Shown in pieces: positions 22,060 to 34,256 of a stretch of DNA of 64,000 bases. Source of the DNA: Dendrolimus kikuchii (Eukaryota; Arthropoda; Insecta; Lepidoptera; Lasiocampidae); assembly GCA_019925095.2 (NCBI GenBank), contig CM034406.1:16740388-16804387 (forward strand), read 5' to 3'. Under the pieces are notes generated by a model. The model did not search any database. It had not been told where the DNA came from and was given only the letters and a program-made list of their open reading frames with translations. The position numbers and the translations under genes were made by a program. Numbering within the stretch: position 1 is the first letter of the stretch; each line of letters starts with the position of its first letter.

Positions 22060-22420
22060 TTTAAAGTTAAACTTCTATATAGATCCTAAGACCCCCCTTA
22101 GGACTTTTTCTGTCACGAAAAAGCGTTACGGCCGCGTGGAGGGGGTAGAAGGTATATCGCGTGGTGAGAGGCGGCATAATTCAGTTTATTTGTTTGATAA
22201 AATAAAATACATTTAAATAAAAAATGCATTCATTAAAATGTACCTAAACTAACCAAATCATAATTTGCAGTAAACCTGCGAAAAATCGAAATGTATGCTG
22301 GGACACATAGTAGAAGTGAAACTTCAACGGACAAGTGGAAAAACGAACCGCAAATTCGCAACGGACATGTGGAAAAACGAATGACGACAACAAAATTTTA
22401 ACTTGAACTTTTACGGGCAG
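22060..22420 (-). mobile_element. Helitron fragment (uninterrupted paralogue)
   Basis: On the minus strand it reads TTCGCAGGTTTACTGCAAAT, TTATGATTTGG, CATTTTAATGAATGCATTTT, TTTAAATGTATTTTATTTTA and CCGTAACGCTTTTTCGTGAC, collinear with 47290-48000. It therefore represents the empty site for both LINE insertions there. Confidence 0.7.
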
Positions 22421-22914
22421 ATTGGTAATGTATTGTAATTGTATTGATTTAATTTTCCATTTTTCCGTTTTTTTCTTAATTTAATCGGTTCGATTCCTGA
22501 CCAGGGTTTTATGATTTTCCAAAAATCTAATGATATTGCAATAGTTTTCGTCAAAATCGGCACCGAGACGCTTTTGAAAATTTTCCTAAAACTTTTAGAC
22601 CAGAAAGGCCCACGTGAAAGATTCACATGTATATTGTACTGCTTCAAAAATTAATTCAGATACAAGCAATACATAAGTGAGCTTCCGAAGTTCATAAAAA
22701 TCTTCACTTAGCATAACCAACAGACCATTACTTTCTCTTTGGCACTAAGCCAACGAACAACAAATTAAGAATATAAGTAAGTAGTACACAACACTTTATT
22801 TCGAGGCTTTGTTGGCAAGACGATACGATGCACGTATGACTGTTCCACAAAAATAAGTCGTTTTCCAAATATTTGAGATCGTTAACTTCACACTAAAAAC
22901 CAAAAAATAAACTT
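22421..22914. other. No gene recognised
   Basis: The minus-strand frame 22411-22647 has no domain, and the GATTCCTGACCAGGGTTTTA region is repeat-like. Nothing firmer can be said. Confidence 0.35.
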
Positions 22915-23060
22915 TTAACCGACTTATTTCTACATTTTGAAGTCTGTGTCAAGTGAAACATAAAAAAAAACTATATTTTGTGAATTTGTTGTTGTTCTTT
23001 TATCTTTATATGGCACTGACTTCAAGATGTTGTAGAAAGAAGTCGGTTTTGTTTTTTGTT
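22915..23060. repeat. Snapback MITE with ACCGACTT ends
   Basis: TTTTAACCGACTTATTTCTA at the left pairs with TAGAAAGAAGTCGGTTTTG at the right, and an inner TTGAAGTC pair flanks the centre. Same terminal motif as 15475-16375 and 23806. Confidence 0.65.
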
Positions 23061-23097
23061 AAAAATATTTTTAATAAAAGAAATATTTTTCACTTTT

Positions 23098-23241
23098 TAG
23101 TTGCTTAGATAGACAAGAATTATGAATGTCAAAGAAGCAAGTGAGGTGTGTAAGAATAAGCCTGAATGGCGCTCTCTTGTTCGTGCTTATCCCGCAAGGG
23201 GACTGGCGTGAAGTTATGTACGTATGTAGTTGCTTAGATAG
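23098..23241 (+). mobile_element. 114-bp RTE-like LINE 3' fragment, 15-bp TSD
   Basis: Only the last ~114 bp of the LINE (23113-23226), flanked by the direct repeat TAGTTGCTTAGATAG at 23098-23112 and 23227-23241. Ends in the tail TATGTACGTATG. Confidence 0.92.
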
Positions 23242-23805
23242 CTTTAGAAATTGTTGTACTGCTGGCACGCGTATATAAGTTGTCCTACCGAAGAGTTTAG
23301 GCGCTCGGCGCTCTTCAACAAGGGTTGCTCTAGATTTGCTTGGAATCCACTCATCAGATTCTGATCTGATGAGAATTGACACTACCTCAGGAGTATACTT
23401 TTTGAATAAAGGAAAAAATTGAAAATCGATCAACACTTAACGGAGAAATGGCGTAAGAAACATCCATTTGGAAGTCATTTAAAAATCTGCTAGAAGTCGT
23501 CTGTATTTATCCAACTTCGATTTATTTACTAAAATTTACAAGAAGCAATTGATAGCCTGGATTCATTCACACCACTTTAAATCTGAGTCATCGTGGCTGG
23601 GAGAAAAAATAGATTTCGAATGTACGCATAAAATAAATTTGTCACAGGACCACCGTGACATGTTCGTCTAGACCTGTCTTAGTCATTCATAATTGAATCA
23701 ATTGTATTCAAAAATATTTCATATAACACTGAGTCATTAAGTGCCAAACAAGATCGTTGAATTTTTTAAATAGCTCATCGTCATTTATGCTGACGTTTCA
23801 AGTAG

Positions 23806-24235
23806 TTTTTAACCGACTTCAAAAAGAAGGATGTTCTCAATTCAACTGTATATTTGTTACGCAGTTTCTCCGTGAATTGTTGACCAATTTTCCGTTTTTT
23901 TTTATTCGTAAGAATATATACTTCTGAGGTGGTCCCATTGCCAAAAAGTGAGGATCTGATGAATGGATCCTAAGGAAATCGAGAGCAACCCTCGAAATAT
24001 TATAAGCACTTGCAACATGTTGCATATTTGTGTTTTCTAAAGCTATTCAAGTATTTGCGTAAATAAAATGTATAATATAATAAAAAACGAAATCGGTAGG
24101 AAGTAAAAGATAAAAATGACTATATTTTGCAAATTTGTTGTTTTTTCTTATGTTGTACTTGGCACCAAGTTAAAATATAGAAGATATATTTTTTTTGCAT
24201 TTAAGTTACTTTTCAATTCGATTTTGTTCTTTGTA
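23806..24235. repeat. ACCGACTTC-type element fragment
   Basis: Starts TTTTTAACCGACTTCAAAAA and shares the adjacent GAAGGATGTTCTCAATTC block with the 3' part of the 15.5-16.4 kb element. Its far end is not clear. Confidence 0.4.
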
Positions 24236-24236
24236 A

Positions 24237-24238
<2 letters not shown>

Positions 24239-24265
<27 letters not shown>
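24239..24265. repeat. (TA)n microsatellite
   Basis: About 13 TA units. Confidence 0.9.
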
Positions 24266-24268
<3 letters not shown>

Positions 24269-24319
24269 TTTTTTATAATATTGAGCAACATTTACACCTA
24301 TTTTTAAGAAGGAGAATTT

Positions 24320-25390
24320 CGATTAAGAACTAACTGCCGAGGAGGAAACGCGGTGGAGGCATGCGGGGTAGCACTAATACCCCCGAAGAAATGCCATTGC
24401 TACCCGAGTTAAGGATAGCCACTTAAATCCTCTTTGTATTCCTTCTTTCCTCCTATACCAGGGCAACAGGAAACAGGTTAATTTCTGTGGCGCCCCGTAA
24501 AAGCGTGTAAGCTAGGGGCACAGGTTACGTTTAGTGGGTAATTTAACGGCCGACCATCACCTTGTCCTCCGCGCAAAGGGCAAGGGGGCATACGGCCGAT
24601 AAAGAGTTCTACACATCCCTCGGCGAGGCTTCCTTCCAGGCCAGAGGACGGTGTCCCAAGCAAAGACATTCCCCCTGCGTTATCTATATATATAAAAAAA
24701 TGAATCCCTATTTCCCTTGGTCACGCCATCACGCGTGAACGGCTGGACCGATTTCGCTAATTTTTTTTTGTTATGTTTGTTATTGTCAGGAGAAGGTTCT
24801 TATGAAAGAAAAAATTAAGAAAATTGCGCGGAAAATTATAAAATTTAAGAATACTTAACCACCATATAAAATTATTTCTAATCTAACCTTAGCTCTTTGG
24901 ACAATATAAACTTTTTAATGTAACCTTATGACGTTTGACATAGAATTGACAGAATGCGTGCTGCAAATATCGTCAAAGAGGATGTAAAAAACTGAATATC
25001 GTTTAAAACAGATGCTTCGATCGGAACGATAAAATAAATGTAAAATAATTAATTTAGTTGTAATCGGGTTCTAATATTTAGATGAAATTATTTTTATGTG
25101 TTCAAGTGGGTTCCGGGATGGTATAGATTCAAATTTGAACCAGGTAGATGGCGCTGTAATCGGGTTCCAATATTTAGGTGAAATTATATTTGTGTGTGTT
25201 CCAGTGGGCTCCGGAATGGTATAGAATCAAAATTGAACCACGTAGATGGCGCTGTAATCGGGTTCTAAATTTTTATTTCTAGGGGCAGGACATCATCTGC
25301 CGGGTACAACAGGAAACTAGAAGCTTTACCAACTTCGCGTGCTCTGAAAGGCGGGGGCGCACCTAGGTAGGGTTGCCAACCGTACTCTAA
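24320..25390. mobile_element. GC-rich retroelement-like fragment with nested Helitron
   Basis: A GC-rich block (24320-24680 and probably 25321-25390) stands out from the AT-rich surroundings and looks like a LINE 3' region. It is split by a Helitron (24683-25320) opening TCTATATATATAAAAAAATG with CGTGAACGGCTGGACCGATT and ending GGCAGGACATCATCTGCCGG then ACTAG. The sequence CAACAGGAAAC occurs before the Helitron (about 24465) and at its 3' end, so the 3' junction is atypical. Confidence 0.5.
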
Positions 25391-26629
25391 AATATAGCAT
25401 TGTACTCTTTATCATGTAGGTGTACTTTATAATCTAAAATACTAATAGAGTACGCTAAAATAATATTTTTTAAATAATGTTTACTTTACTAGTGCCCGTG
25501 AGTATACTAGTGCACACCCATTGTGATAACCCAATTAGCCGTATGTACAGGTAAATTAGCTTCCAGTAGTAGTGTATTGTCAGCATATAAATAAATAAAC
25601 TAATACGTTTTGTATATTTTTATAGGCAGGTATTTAACATGAAACTAATAATATTAAACGATATTAAAATAATGAATATTAATATTAAACAATTTTTAAT
25701 ATTAAAATTCAAGTTTAGAAGTCCTGTACAAATACTACTACAAACGCAAAAACGTCTCGTAGCTAATTTACCTCTACGTAAGTACAACATACCCTGTTAT
25801 AATATATTTTAAATAAATGCCTTTTTATCAGTCGGTACTCTTATTTTACCTTATAATCAGATATACTCTATTTCTTCTAAACAAAAGTTGTCAACCCTAC
25901 ACTTAGGGCCACATCTGTGCAACAAGACCCTGCCCTAGATTTTGTGCCACATTATTCTTTCCATCCCAACGTCTAGAAGAGATAGCTGTCAGCGTTAAGA
26001 ACGTCCTTGTACCTAATTCTCTGTTTTTGTGTATTCAGTAATTTTATTGTTCGTTCTTCTACTTTTTTAATTTTAATGCTTTTTTTATGTTGTAATAAAC
26101 ATTCCCAACAACTGACAGCTAAATTACATAAGTGGCCATGTGCAAGTCGGACTCGCGAATGTAGGGTCACTCTATAAGTACATGATGATTTATGAAGTCC
26201 TATTCAAATCAACTTTGAGAATGCATAAAGCTTTTTTTACGAAATTGTATGTATCGAAGATAATCCGATTACTCATAGGCTATATATTTTTGGAGTTAAA
26301 TTTAAACAATATCGATTATAATTTTAAGAATAAAATAAATAATTAATAATCAACTAAAACAGCTGTTTTTTTTTAATTTCACAAAACGACATTACATCAG
26401 TTATTAATTTTCTATAGCGGGTTAATATTTTTTAGTATTCAATATTTAAAAAATATATATTCGCAAATTCGACACTACCTACATATTTATAGACACAGGC
26501 GATTTCTATAAAAGAGCTAAACTTCATAATTACAGCCTTTAGACCATATATCATAAAATCAATCTAGCCACATTAGGTCCTAAGATAATCCCGCAACATA
26601 TAGACATGGGAGTGACATAATTCCTTTTG
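25391..26629. other. No gene recognised
   Basis: AT-rich sequence with short frames lacking domains. Confidence 0.4.
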
Positions 26630-26860
26630 CCAGGTGGTAGGGCATTTGCCCGACTGGATGGCTACCACCCCTGGTCTAGAGTATGTCGCCATAAGAACGT
26701 TGAGTTGTGTTCCGGCATTAGTGTTCAGGTTCCAGTCTCCCTTAAGCGAGCAGCAGCGCATTTGTAGCACCTTTGGTGTTGCAAATGTCCATGGCGATAG
26801 TAACCGCTTTTCATCAAGTGGGCCGTCTGCCTATCTGCTGAACGCATGCAATAAAAAAAG
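26630..26860 (-). repeat. SINE-like repeat family A
   Basis: Minus-strand copy from GCAGATAGGCAGACGGCCCA to CTGGCAAAAGG. Antisense frames here are repeat shadows. Confidence 0.75.
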
Positions 26861-28189
26861 ACCTGCTAAGAACATAGTAGTTCATACACATTCACTTATT
26901 CGTAGATAGAAAGGTTGAGTTACTTTCTTTGACCAGCTGATCAGGTATATATAATGTAAGCAGATAAACCTGTCTATTACGTATGTATGACGCATAAAGC
27001 AATAAATGCCTCGACTCTTATACACAAGTGTTCATGAAAAACGCTTACGTATATTCGGAGCATTCTTATCGGAAATAACGCGTAATCGTGTAGGCTTGTA
27101 AAATACTTTAAGCGTTACTCGATTGCTAGCCATAACGTATGGTCTTGAATAGCAACTGTTATTTAAAAAAATGCTTAAAATTTTTTGAAAAGTTCTAATT
27201 AATGATCTCCCTATAAATAACCAGTTTCAGATTTTCTGTTGGCCTATTCGTAATTCTATCTCGAACAGGCTCTGAAACGGCTGAACTGATTTCAATGAAA
27301 ATGTTATGCTCAAGGCTTGTAGCAACGCCAACGTCCTTGAGGACTTTTCGGGTGACATCGGAGATTCCATAGTAGACGTGGTCGTTTTTCAGATGCATTA
27401 TTATTTTATTGTGAATAAAATAAAGTGGTATTTAATAAATAATAAAAGCAAATTATTTATATTTTATAAATATTTTTCCTATCCCGTTTTGATAAAAATT
27501 TAAATAGTAAAATGATTTTATGTCATTAATTTAAAGGTGATTTGGTTATATTTTTTCCTCAACTTATAATAGCTATAGAAAAATGAGGAAAAAATCATGT
27601 TACGTCTCATATCGTAAAGATTTATTATATTTGTTTGGTAAATTATTGATACCAACAAAAAGTTGTTTCATTTGCGCCCCACTTTCGACGTTTTGTGACA
27701 ACAAACAAAAACTGATTATTATCGATTTCATGAAAATCGGACAAGGTTATGAAGAGGGAAATTCGAGGGAGGCGAGGAAATTTACTGTTTATACTATTGT
27801 GTCTAGTAATAACAGACTTGTCATTAATAGTTTCTAAATCTTCTCACGTTTATTATGTAAGCTGAATGAAATAAAACAATTCGGTATGACTAACAGGTTT
27901 TTATGCTTCGTAGGTAAACAGAGTTTCCTCAAAGTGTAAATCTCAGCTTATTGTACAATCCACGATTTTAAGGCAAATTAGCTTTAGCCTTCACGTCACT
28001 AATTTCCTTATACACACTATATATTTTTGTTTGTATCTCTATCAAATGTTTTTTTTTATATTGTCATCCTAGGTTGCATGCACATTGCCATGAAATCTGA
28101 TGTGTGGCATTTAATGTTGTTCCCCCTTTCACTAAAAAGCGGGGAGGCCCAAGCCCAGCAGTGGGTTGTTTATCGGCTATTTTATTTTT
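26861..28189. other. No gene recognised
   Basis: The plus-strand frame 27583-27837 is open for 84 codons but shows neither domain nor splice context. Confidence 0.35.
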
Positions 28190-28330
28190 ATTTTTGCGAA
28201 GTTTGCAAACATGCAGATGGCCCAGCTTCTGGAAAATGGATACCGTCGCCTATAGGTGTTTGCAAGACTAAGGGCGAAGCCAACGCGTTGTCAGCCTTTA
28301 GGGTGGGATAGATGCATAAGAGGAATCCAA
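28190..28330 (+). repeat. Diverged SINE family A fragment
   Basis: CAGATGGCCCAGCTTCTGGA, CCGTCGCCTATAGG and TTTGCAAGACTAAGG align with the start of the repeat, at lower similarity than other copies. Confidence 0.55.
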
Positions 28331-28429
28331 AGAAGTAGACTATCAGGACTCTCACCCATCTCTCAAGACACTTTCAGTACAATGCTAACTAGAGATGCCA
28401 CACACAGTGGTTTGTTAATTAGATTAGGC

Positions 28430-28640
28430 TCCCATAGACTAAATAATAATCATAAACAAAATTAAAACTAATTAATTAAAATGAACAAGTTGGTGGTAGG
28501 CTAAATAAAACTTTAACAATACTCATTGACACTTGACATCTTTGTCTTCCATAATCATGGCTACTGAAAAGTGGAGAAATGTCAGAATAATAAAAAACAA
28601 ATGAATTACCATTCTTAAAACCGTTAAAACATAGATTTAT
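28430..28640 (+). repeat. GAAACGTC-hairpin repeat, decayed
   Basis: Third copy of the family. The hairpin region (about 28550-28585) has lost pairing, and GAAACGTC has become GAAATGTC. Confidence 0.5.
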
Positions 28641-29879
28641 ATATATAATATTTTATTAATTGTCCCATGCATTATAGCAATATAACTTTTAGCATTAGTT
28701 CATTAAACCAAAGCAGACAATGATGTTTGTGGAATTATTTAGAAAGTAGATCAATGTCTCAAAATACAGTTTTTTTTTATTTACATCAAGGCTAAATTCT
28801 GTTATAAATATTTTCACTTGTTCAAATATTATGTTTTGTTTTAAAGACTTCCCTATGTTTCAATGTATGTTTGTTGAAATATATTTTGAAATTGTGCCAG
28901 AAATTCAGTTACTGTGTGTTTTATAATGTTGTTTTACTACATTATTCATTTAATAGATCTGCCATGTGTTGGAAGGAAGCTTACTTATTACCATACAAAG
29001 GGCATTCATCATTTATTCTTAAACTAGCTTTGCCAGAGGCTTCATAAATATATTCATATCTTCTAAACCCTGCAAGATATTAAATTAGAATTTACACAAT
29101 AATGTAATACTGAACACCTGTTTTAATCCCTAGAATCCACGGAGGCTTTGTAGAGCTCATTCAATACAAACATTTAGACATAGTGATGCAGAACATGATT
29201 TTCAACTACAAATGTAGTTCATACAAAGAAATGAATAATTTTTCACTTCTAAATGTTTTAATAGACTTAATGTCTTTTGATCCTGCTCCATCTGGGATAA
29301 TGTTAGTGTTAGTAATTGAGTCATGACAGTGCAGATAGGGATTGAATGTGTTATTTATGATGCAACATTGTTTTTAATTGTTAATGATGTTAAAAATTGA
29401 CAAACTGCACTCTACACCACATCATTGTTACAGAAAATTGTTTCTGTATGTGGATTGCCACATTAGAATAAGTATTATAAAATAGACTTATTAATAACAT
29501 ATTTTAAGTAAATTAAGGTACACCTCAACACATCATAAAACAAATAACATGTCACACACCAAAACAAAATATTAAAAATAAGCATGAAAAATCAATATCT
29601 TTCCAAATTAAATTCATGTATAAAAAGGTATGAAAATAGAGTCTGCAGTTGTTTAAAAAAAAAACATTAGCAGACAATGTATATACACTAATGCAGTTAT
29701 TTCTTGACAGTATTATTTTTAATTCCATAAACAAGACTCATTTGGCCACAGTCACTGATAAATATTATCTCAGATGGAGCAGAGGCATTACACAAATTTT
29801 CACAAGTGACAAAGGAACAAAAGTAATATACAAGTATATCGAAGTTTAAAAATAATAAAAAAAATGCTTATAATTAAAT
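28641..29879. other. No gene recognised
   Basis: Very AT-rich spacer inside the inverted repeat. Confidence 0.4.
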
Positions 29880-30140
29880 ATCAATAAAAAAAATTTGAAT
29901 TCCAATGTGATTTTTTCCACACACTTTCACTTTGATGTAATAAAGTGTGTGATATTTTTTATACCGGGAATTCTGTGGGAATTTTCCCAGGAGTTGTTTG
30001 GGTGCATAAAAGCTTATGGTGATATCGTTTTCACTAAGACAATAGCTTACACTATTTTTAAAATACTACGGTAGTTTGTGTCCCAGGAATCCCAAATTCA
30101 AATCAAATGTGGATGAAGTATTGGGTATATCCTAGTTTTA
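29880..30140 (+). repeat. Dispersed repeat (TATACCGGGAAT family)
   Basis: Shares TGTGATATTTTTTATACCGG, TTTTCACTAAGACAATAGCT and TTTGTGTCCCAGGAAT with 44130-44345. Related 5' parts lie at 37195-37440 and 43740-44000. Class unknown. Confidence 0.6.
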
Positions 30141-30875
30141 TAATATGAATGGTTTATTTTCTAAAGTATTAATTTGGATGTATTTCTTTAGAATCTCTCT
30201 TTCCTCAATTCTTTAATCATTTAGGATTGGTATAGTGTATATTTTCCTTACAAGCTAAATTTTGCACATTATTGATTATAATCAATATCAGTATTGTATA
30301 AAGAAATAAAAGAAATGAAAACCAGAACCTCTGTCTTAAACAATGATAGATGAGAAGGCATAAAGAAAAAATAAGTATTATATAAAAAAAAAGTTTATAA
30401 AGATACTAAAAGAACACTTTCATGTAAACTTTCCCAATGATATTGATCAAATATATTTTTTTAATTGCTGACCCCCTCTTTTTCAACTTAAAAAAATCAC
30501 ATTTTTTTATATATTGTACACATTAAGCTTTTTATATGTATGCCAAATTTTATAAAAGTATAAGTAGTTTTTAAGATATTCAACAGTTATAAATAGGTAG
30601 ACTGACATCAGAGAGAAACCCAAAATAAAAGGTTTCTTTTTACCTTTAAGTTTGAGAAATCAAGGCTATGAATGGAGTGTTAAAAATTCACACATCTGAA
30701 TATTAAGGCAGATTAAAACCATAAATATACATAAAAGTAATATTAATTCTCAGAACTGGTTTATTTTGAGTACAACATGACTATTGACTGCCTATAACCA
30801 CAAATACTAGTATTTTAATTACGAAAACTATGTGAATGTATGTTCTGATGAAAATTATCATATTCATTATTATTA
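30141..30875. other. No gene recognised
   Basis: AT-rich spacer. Confidence 0.4.
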
Positions 30876-31015
30876 ATACACTAGCTATTCACGCAACCTC
30901 GCTCAGTTTAATTTCGGCTTCCTATCCTGCAGAAACTGTAACCAATATCTCGGGATAAATTACTATTCTATGCTTATCAGTTTTCATGATAATCTGTTTA
31001 TTAAATAAAGAAAGA
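30876..31015 (-). mobile_element. Helitron 3' fragment
   Basis: On the minus strand it ends GCGTGAATAGCTAG with the Helitron-like CTAG terminus and ACCTCGCTCAGTTTAATTTC/TCTCGGGATAAATTACTATT blocks in the plus orientation. 5' part missing. Confidence 0.45.
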
Positions 31016-31187
31016 AGAATATACAAACAAATACAAACGAGAAAATTACCTTATACATTTATATGGAATAAAGCAATTATAGAATACTTATTTAGTGAAA
31101 AGTTGATGACCGCTTGTGTTATTTACGTTTGCTGAAGTTGACTATTATTATTTGACAGATTGACATTTGTTATTGACAATTACACAC

Positions 31188-33841
31188 TGAAGTAGGAAAC
31201 CTATGGAAGTGAAACGTCAATAAAAAATGCGTGCCACTGTGACGTCACCTGGCCACTAAACATGGCGGTTTTAGTGCTGCCCAGAAGATTTTAATGTTAT
31301 TAGGTTTTATCGATAAACGTCCTTGGCTCATTTTATTTTCAATATTATTGAGTATTAATTATTTGTAGAATTTATACTTTAATAGGAAGTAAGTATATTG
31401 TTATGTGCAAAGATACTTTGATTTAGATGTGTGAAATCTAAGACAAGTTCGTGTTTCAAATTTAACGAGTAAACGATATGACGATTTTTAAAAGTTGCTA
31501 CACTGATTTGATAAAGTTCTCGTTTGACAACACAGTGACCACAAAACATAAACATATGGCGTAGTACAGTGCCATCTGCCCATCTCTAGCATGCTAAATT
31601 TTATCGTCGTTTCGTATGTTGCCGTCTCGCTTGCACTTGCGTATATGCCGGAAAGGGATGGAAGCTTTATGTCGGCGATAAAACGTTAGCATGCTAGCTA
31701 GCTATGCTGTTTTGGATATCAAAATAAGAGTACGTGTTTTTCCTAAGTAAAACTCGTACTCTTATTTTGATATCCAAAACAGATTAATTACATTGTAATA
31801 GAGAGGTAAGTAGTCTAAACTACTTACCTCTCTATTACAATCTATTTTAATTGTGTTGCTGACTCTAAAGTCCGTAACACATTACCGCAACGCACCTCAA
31901 GATAGGTGCGCTGCACCATAAGTGAGAGTGATTCAAATTTTAAACTTATTAAGGGCCGCGTGATAAAGAAAAACAAAACTCCTACAGAACATTTATTTAA
32001 TTACAAACGTCATTCCTTATGACTTCCGCTCTAAAATCACTTAATTATTAAAAATTTAACGAATTTACAATAGTTTTTATTAAAGTAAAACTAATAAAGG
32101 CATAAGTTTATAATATGAGTTTTATTTGTACCTTACATGTTTTACATGGAATACAAAATTCAAAGAAGTGACACCATCAGTTTTGGTTTATTCCTCTAAA
32201 GATGTCAAAGCATATTACTTTTATCTAAGTAGGTTCAATAGCTTCACTATAAAGAGTCTGTATATACAAAATCTAACATCTCTTGAAGCTAAAGAACAGC
32301 AGAGTCCTTAAATGTGCAGCATTTACTAAGGTAGAGGTGTCAGGACCGGCCAAAACAGGAATTGTTTCCAACTGGTTTTCTTTTAATATGCCAGTTTTAT
32401 GTTGGCTGGCATGTCGCTGCAAAATATTGAAATATTAGTTTAGAATAATTGTGTCCACAGTATTTTTTTCATAAAATTTGCTTAAATTATGACATTATCA
32501 TTCAAATTGGCCAAATACATTTCTTGGATGGAATCACAGCCACAAAACCCATAAGTTTTTCTAAAATAGTTATATAGAATGAGAATGACATAGACTACAA
32601 CTAGTAACTAGCATATCAGTAATAAGGTAGCAGCAACAACTATATCAAAGGCTAAAAGTGAAAGTACAAATTTCAATTATACGAGCAGTCTCCATGAGGG
32701 TGAGAGGCACGAGAAGACATATTAAGGCCTTCGACTGCGAAGACGGAGCAGGAATTATATAATAAGCCGACAGTCCAACGACTATCCTGCTGATCATCGT
32801 CCCACCATACAAAACTTGTATATTAATTTTGATCCTTTTATAGCACGTTTTGTTATAAAATAATATGTATGTATTAAAATATGTATATAATTAAAAAAAA
32901 GTATATCAATACTAACTATAAAAGTATATACAGTATTAACTTACTCTTACAAATTTGAAGGGCACGGCATCATCTCGTAGTCGAGTCACATCCAGAGTTT
33001 TGTTGAAACATTTATCATCAAAGTGTAGCGAGCAAATATAAATATATTTTGCATTTGGCTTTATATTTTCCATTCCAATGGCTTCCAGCCACTTTTTCTT
33101 TATACGCTCATTTCTTGGGATCCTATAAAATATGTTTTAATTATTATTTTTGTATGTTTTAAGCGGGGTGGCATGATAAAATAAGAAATTTTATATAAGC
33201 AATCATATTATATCGATATCAAAGTCGATAAATAATGTACAACCCCAGCTAATAAATTAACATTATTTAAGCGTAAAAATATAGTTAAATAAGTTAAATC
33301 CATTCATGACCTATAACTGCACATAAGAACCATGCTAATTATAATGAAAATCTTCCTTTATTTTCCCGGAAACATTAACAATAAGCAATATTTTTAAAGT
33401 TATTTACAGCGTACCTGTGTATGGTTAAAGATGACTGATTTGGTGTTTTTCTTATGCCGCACCCTATTACACTGCACACGGACATATCTGCGACGTAATT
33501 ATTTATATTTGGCTTCAATTATTTTAAATCACAAGCAGAATATTGAAAGATAATTAGTTATTTTGATTTATACCACGACTTTTTGACAAGACAAGTACCG
33601 GGTGCACTGACTGATAATGACATTTGGTGCACTAAACATGGCGGATTTTCGGCCTCATTAGGTATTTACGTATATTCATGTTCCACTTTATGTACGCACT
33701 GAAATACTGTTATATTGTTTTCCTGCGAGTTACAGTGCTGAGTAAGAACGAGATAGATATATGTTTATGTGTGTGCCTTCAAAATGGATGCTATTTGTAT
33801 AAGCAATTGTACGTATAGAACAATATGTCGCGTCCCTATTA
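31188..33841 (-). repeat. Right arm of 2.65-kb inverted repeat
   Basis: 2654 bp, the inverted near-twin of 17188-19842. Inner edge TGAAGTAGGAAACC, outer edge CGCGTCCCTATTA. Differences noted include CGCGTCCCTT versus CGCGGCCCTT at the internal terminus-like motif, the loop of the second palindrome, and a few exon-3 substitutions. Introns and intergenic parts match as well as exons, so the copies are recent, homogenised, or an assembly duplicate. Confidence 0.9.
32273..33485 (-). CDS. THAP-type zinc-finger protein, right copy
   Basis: Three exons on the minus strand: 33485-33415, 33122-32945 and 32416-32273, with the same splice sites, phases and 130-aa length as the left copy. The THAP domain residues (C4, C9, W35, C54, H57, AVPF) are all kept. 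In exon 3 I see LVLAAH in the left copy and LVNAAH here, caused by clustered substitutions. Both genes are transcribed toward the spacer. Coding integrity of both copies argues against simple decay, though the duplication may be too young to tell. Same functional uncertainty as its twin. Confidence 0.85.
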
Positions 33842-34056
33842 TAGAGGTCCATGCAATTACAGCAATAACAAAATACAGTGCTGCCCTCAGTGAAGCAAAA
33901 TATAATGAAATAGTAGCATCAAAATTCGCTAGATGTCGCTAAATTATTAATTTATATTGACCTATTTTAGTAAATAATAATTAATATTTATCCATTAGCC
34001 TGGAATAGGATTTTATTTAAGTATTAATTAGTTCATAACTAACGCAAAACGTACGT
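33842..34056. other. No feature recognised
   Basis: Short AT-rich spacer outside the right arm. Confidence 0.4.
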
Positions 34057-34154
34057 CAAAGAAGCAAGTGAGGTGTGTAATAATGGGCCTAAATGGCGCT
34101 CTGTTGATCGTGCCTACCCCGCAAGGGAACTGGCGTGAAGTTATGTACGTATGT
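34057..34154 (+). mobile_element. RTE-like LINE 3' fragment
   Basis: About 98 bp, from GTCAAAGAAGCAAGTGAGG to the GTATGTA tail. It is the target into whose 3' flank the next copy inserted. Confidence 0.85.
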
Positions 34155-34256
34155 ATTTAAGTCTTACATACATACATACATACATAACTTCACGCCAGTT
34201 CCCTTGCGGGGTAGGCACGAATAACAGAGTGCCATTTAGGCTTATTTAAGTCTTAC
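34155..34256 (-). mobile_element. 76-bp RTE-like LINE 3' fragment, 13-bp TSD
   Basis: The shortest copy seen: 34168-34243 with a (CATA)n head in the plus orientation, flanked by ATTTAAGTCTTAC at 34155-34167 and 34244-34256. It lies tail to tail with the preceding copy. Confidence 0.92.
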
